DNA of 5,408 nucleotides from an uncultured Lewinella sp. (lineage in GTDB: Bacteria; Bacteroidota; Bacteroidia; Chitinophagales; Saprospiraceae). Made by a program: the position numbers and the translations under genes. The stretch is taken from positions 1 to 5,408 of the forward strand of contig CALIGP010000412.1 of the NCBI GenBank assembly GCA_938021455.1. Reading direction: 5' to 3'. Of the stretch, positions 5,196 to 5,408 are shown in pieces (positions within the stretch are counted from its first letter, which is position 1; every line of letters starts with the position of its first letter). The notes beneath the pieces are model-generated. The model was given only the letters and a program-made list of their open reading frames with translations. It had not been told where the DNA came from and made no database searches.

Positions 5196-5408
5196 TTATG
5201 ACTTCCGGTTAAAGAAAAAGAATAAACCCGCAAGTATCACCAGGCTACCGCCCCAAAAGACGTAAGAAGGGACACTTGCCTCTTCGTCATGTGCGTGGCT
5301 GTGTTCCTCCCCTTCTCCGTGAGTGTGCGTGCCTTCTCCGTGGCTATGCCCAACCTCGAAAGTAAGCGTAGCCCAATTTGATTCGTGGGTAAGCCCGGGT
5401 TCATCAGA
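5196..5408 (-). CDS. C-terminal fragment of a His-rich membrane-anchored protein
   Basis: An open frame enters from the right edge and ends at TAA (5198-5196); 70 residues are visible and the start lies outside the window. The visible part has three zones: a beta-like end of a domain (residues 1-20, with NWATLTFEVG at 11-20), a histidine- and glutamate-rich linker (HSHGEGTHTHGEGEEHSH, 21-38, then AHDEE), and one transmembrane segment (about 50-66) followed by NRKS. The basic tail after the segment suggests the His-rich part faces the periplasm. Seven histidines in 20 residues suggest binding of Ni, Co, Zn or Cu. An 11-bp direct repeat (5311-5321 and 5332-5342) encodes the repeated HGEG unit. 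The gene lies 4 bp before the HupE/UreJ-type gene, which supports a joint role in metal handling. The family cannot be named from the fragment. Confidence 0.8.
   Translation of the reverse strand, partial: SDEPGLTHESNWATLTFEVGHSHGEGTHTHGEGEEHSHAHDEEASVPSYVFWGGSLVILAGLFFFFNRKS

Noticed and set aside
5192..5233. TTG start at 5233 for the HupE/UreJ-type protein
   Set aside because: It would overlap the end of the upstream His-rich gene and spoil a clean signal sequence beginning at the ATG at 5191.
1..5408. CRISPR array, phage defence cluster, insertion sequence or integrated element
   Set aside because: The octamer arrays have no spacers, no transposase or integrase is encoded, and the genes are known metabolic or membrane families.

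Overview
The window looks like chromosomal DNA of a Bacteroidota bacterium, probably of the Lewinella/Saprospirales type. This is inferred from the style of the YpdA-like and prenyltransferase proteins, a TTTG-N18-TAnnTTTG promoter of the Bacteroidota kind, leaders without clear Shine-Dalgarno sites, and octanucleotide repeats between genes. No species can be named from the sequence alone. There is no integrase, transposase, tRNA, rRNA or CRISPR array, and most genes are ordinary housekeeping or accessory functions.

Layout. Positions 1-211 hold no gene: an octamer tandem repeat (4-35) and a symmetric REP-like doublet (59-178). A family 2 glycosyltransferase (212-1108, minus) follows, then a second, unrelated palindromic doublet (1115-1239), then a DUF2064/TIGR04282-type transferase (1245-1856, minus) whose start codon abuts another octamer repeat (1857-1894). 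A small DUF427 protein (2053-2346, plus) converges on a YpdA-like flavoprotein reductase (2386-3363, minus); an 81-nt near-perfect hairpin covers both 3' ends. After a divergent intergenic region comes a trans-isoprenyl diphosphate synthase (3505-4500, plus), converging 7 bp from a HupE/UreJ-type membrane protein (4508-5191, minus). Just upstream of that, and probably in the same operon, is the C-terminal end of a His-rich membrane-anchored protein that runs off the right edge (5196-5408, minus).

How the genes fit together. The two sugar/nucleotidyl-transferase-like genes may work on the same glycan or glycoside, but nothing proves it. The YpdA-like enzyme points to bacillithiol redox metabolism. 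The prenyl synthase supplies C15-C20 or longer isoprenoid diphosphates. The last two genes suggest handling of a divalent metal at the membrane or periplasm. These are separate units, not one pathway.

The most striking content lies outside the proteins. Two unrelated palindromic doublets flank the glycosyltransferase, and in each the two inverted halves differ by paired changes that keep the stems intact. The long hairpin at 2326-2406 is built from the coding ends of two unrelated convergent genes, so both proteins end in nearly the same peptide (IVGTPV and IVGTSV). I see no convincing new multi-gene system.
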